The notes below the pieces were generated by a model that ran no database searches, had not been told where the DNA came from, and worked only from the letters and a program-made list of their open reading frames with translations. From Thermodesulfobacteriota bacterium (GTDB lineage: Bacteria > Desulfobacterota > Syntrophobacteria > BM002), in NCBI GenBank assembly GCA_947259475.1, contig CAMYLW010000084.1, positions 1-6,982 of the forward strand: a stretch of DNA of 6,982 bases, given 5' to 3'. The first letter of the stretch is position 1, and every line of letters starts with the position of its first letter. Positions 6,612 to 6,982 of this stretch are shown here, piece after piece. Made by a program: the position numbers and the translations under genes.

Positions 6612-6630
6612 GTGCAATCCCTTACTGTAT

Positions 6631-6658
6631 GATTTATGATTGTAGATTGTAGATTGAG
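6631..6658. repeat. Heptameric repeat array, left arm (GATTGTA)
   Basis: Four 7-base units in register: GATTTAT, GATTGTA, GATTGTA, GATTGAG. On the minus strand the units read TCTACAA, matching the plus-strand units of the array at 6692-6721, so the two form an inverted pair. The minus strand also contains TACAAT twice (6639-6644 and 6646-6651), a 5/6 match to a -10 box, just upstream of the cNMP-fold gene, but no good -35 partner was found. Confidence 0.65.
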
Positions 6659-6691
6659 GCAGCATGAATTCCTTACCGGGAGGTACTGAAC

Positions 6692-6721
6692 TCTTAAATC
6701 TACATTCTAATATCTAAAATC
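6692..6721. repeat. Heptameric repeat array, right arm (TCTANAA)
   Basis: Units TCTTAAA, TCTACAT, TCTAATA and TCTAAAA run in exact 7-base register, followed by TC. Aligning the reverse complement with the left arm at 6631-6659 gives 22 identities in 29 positions. The pair could fold into a long imperfect hairpin with a loop of about 30 bases between the dodecin and cNMP-fold genes. Confidence 0.6.
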
Positions 6722-6758
6722 GCCGGTCTCCAGCCGTATCTTTTGCCCCCTTACATGG

Positions 6759-6974
6759 TCATTCTTTTTCCATATATTTGAAGGATAGATGTAACCTTGC
6801 TCTGTAAGCGACAACTTTGCCTTCCTCAATTTTAAGGTCCAGTTCTTTCACTTCGGCGATTCTTAAGTCCCTTAGGGTTTTGCTCGCAGTCTCCACAGCA
6901 TTCTTGGCTGCATCTTCCCAAGAAACAGCACTTGACCCCACCAATTCAATAATTTTGTAGGTGCCTACGGACAT
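6759..6974 (-). CDS. Dodecin family protein lacking the usual flavin-binding residues
   Basis: The 71-residue protein has the full length of a dodecin, a small beta-alpha-beta-beta protein that assembles into hollow dodecamers and usually stores or buffers flavins. The pattern is clear: YKIIELVGSS at 6-15, SWEDAAKNAVETASKTL at 18-34 forming the helix, then LRDLRIAEVKE and EEGKVVAYRARLHLSFKY forming strands 2 and 3. In characterised dodecins the second strand reads LRWFEV, where Trp stacks on the flavin, and the third strand carries a Gln after Tyr (YQV). Here these positions are Ile39 and Arg58, so classical flavin stacking is not expected. Only 8 bases are visible upstream of the ATG, with GCGAG as a possible partial ribosome site; promoter and upstream neighbour lie outside the window. 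Family assignment is firm; ligand is unknown. Confidence 0.9.
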   Translation of the reverse strand: MSVGTYKIIELVGSSAVSWEDAAKNAVETASKTLRDLRIAEVKELDLKIEEGKVVAYRARLHLSFKYMEKE

Positions 6975-6982
6975 AGTCTCGC

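Noticed and set aside
6612..6665. 18-codon N-terminal extension of the cNMP-fold protein
   Set aside because: The added residues are translated from the heptameric repeat, and the ATG at 6611 has a good ribosome site 6 bases upstream.

Overview
The window looks like chromosomal DNA from a Gram-negative anaerobe, most likely Desulfobacterota (Deltaproteobacteria-like). This rests on protein style (a PPDK-type phosphotransferase with a very long N-terminal extension, an unusual long GAPDH, a stand-alone cNMP-fold protein and a dodecin), near-balanced base composition, GTG starts with strong GGAGG ribosome sites, and dispersed palindromic and heptameric intergenic repeats. The lineage is an inference; no rRNA or other marker is present.

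Layout. Bases 1-139 are a leader holding a perfect 8-bp inverted repeat and a good ribosome binding site. Bases 140-4318 (+) encode a 1392-residue protein whose last ~490 residues are the ATP-grasp and phosphohistidine domains of pyruvate phosphate dikinase; the C-terminal PEP/pyruvate barrel is absent and ~890 residues of unrecognised, helix-rich sequence precede the known domains. Bases 4319-4826 contain no credible gene. They hold a heptameric repeat run, a ~176-bp MITE-like palindromic element with terminal inverted repeats, and several hairpins in the leader of the next gene. Bases 4827-6110 (+) encode a 427-residue GAPDH-like enzyme with catalytic Cys and His intact but an altered cofactor-discrimination loop. 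A strong hairpin overlaps its stop codon and separates it from two minus-strand genes: a 155-residue stand-alone cyclic-nucleotide-binding-fold protein (6144-6611) and a 71-residue dodecin (6759-6974). Between those two lies an inverted pair of heptameric repeat arrays.

How the genes may work together. The two plus-strand genes belong to the PEP/triose-phosphate part of central carbon metabolism and may form a functional pair, although 508 bp of repeat-bearing DNA argues against tight cotranscription. The minus-strand pair looks regulatory or homeostatic, and both members lack the usual ligand-contact residues of their families (Glu/Arg of the cNMP phosphate cassette; Trp/Gln of the dodecin flavin site). 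The most notable item is the PPDK-like protein: it keeps the ATP-to-His half of the chemistry, but its final phosphate acceptor cannot be the usual built-in pyruvate site.
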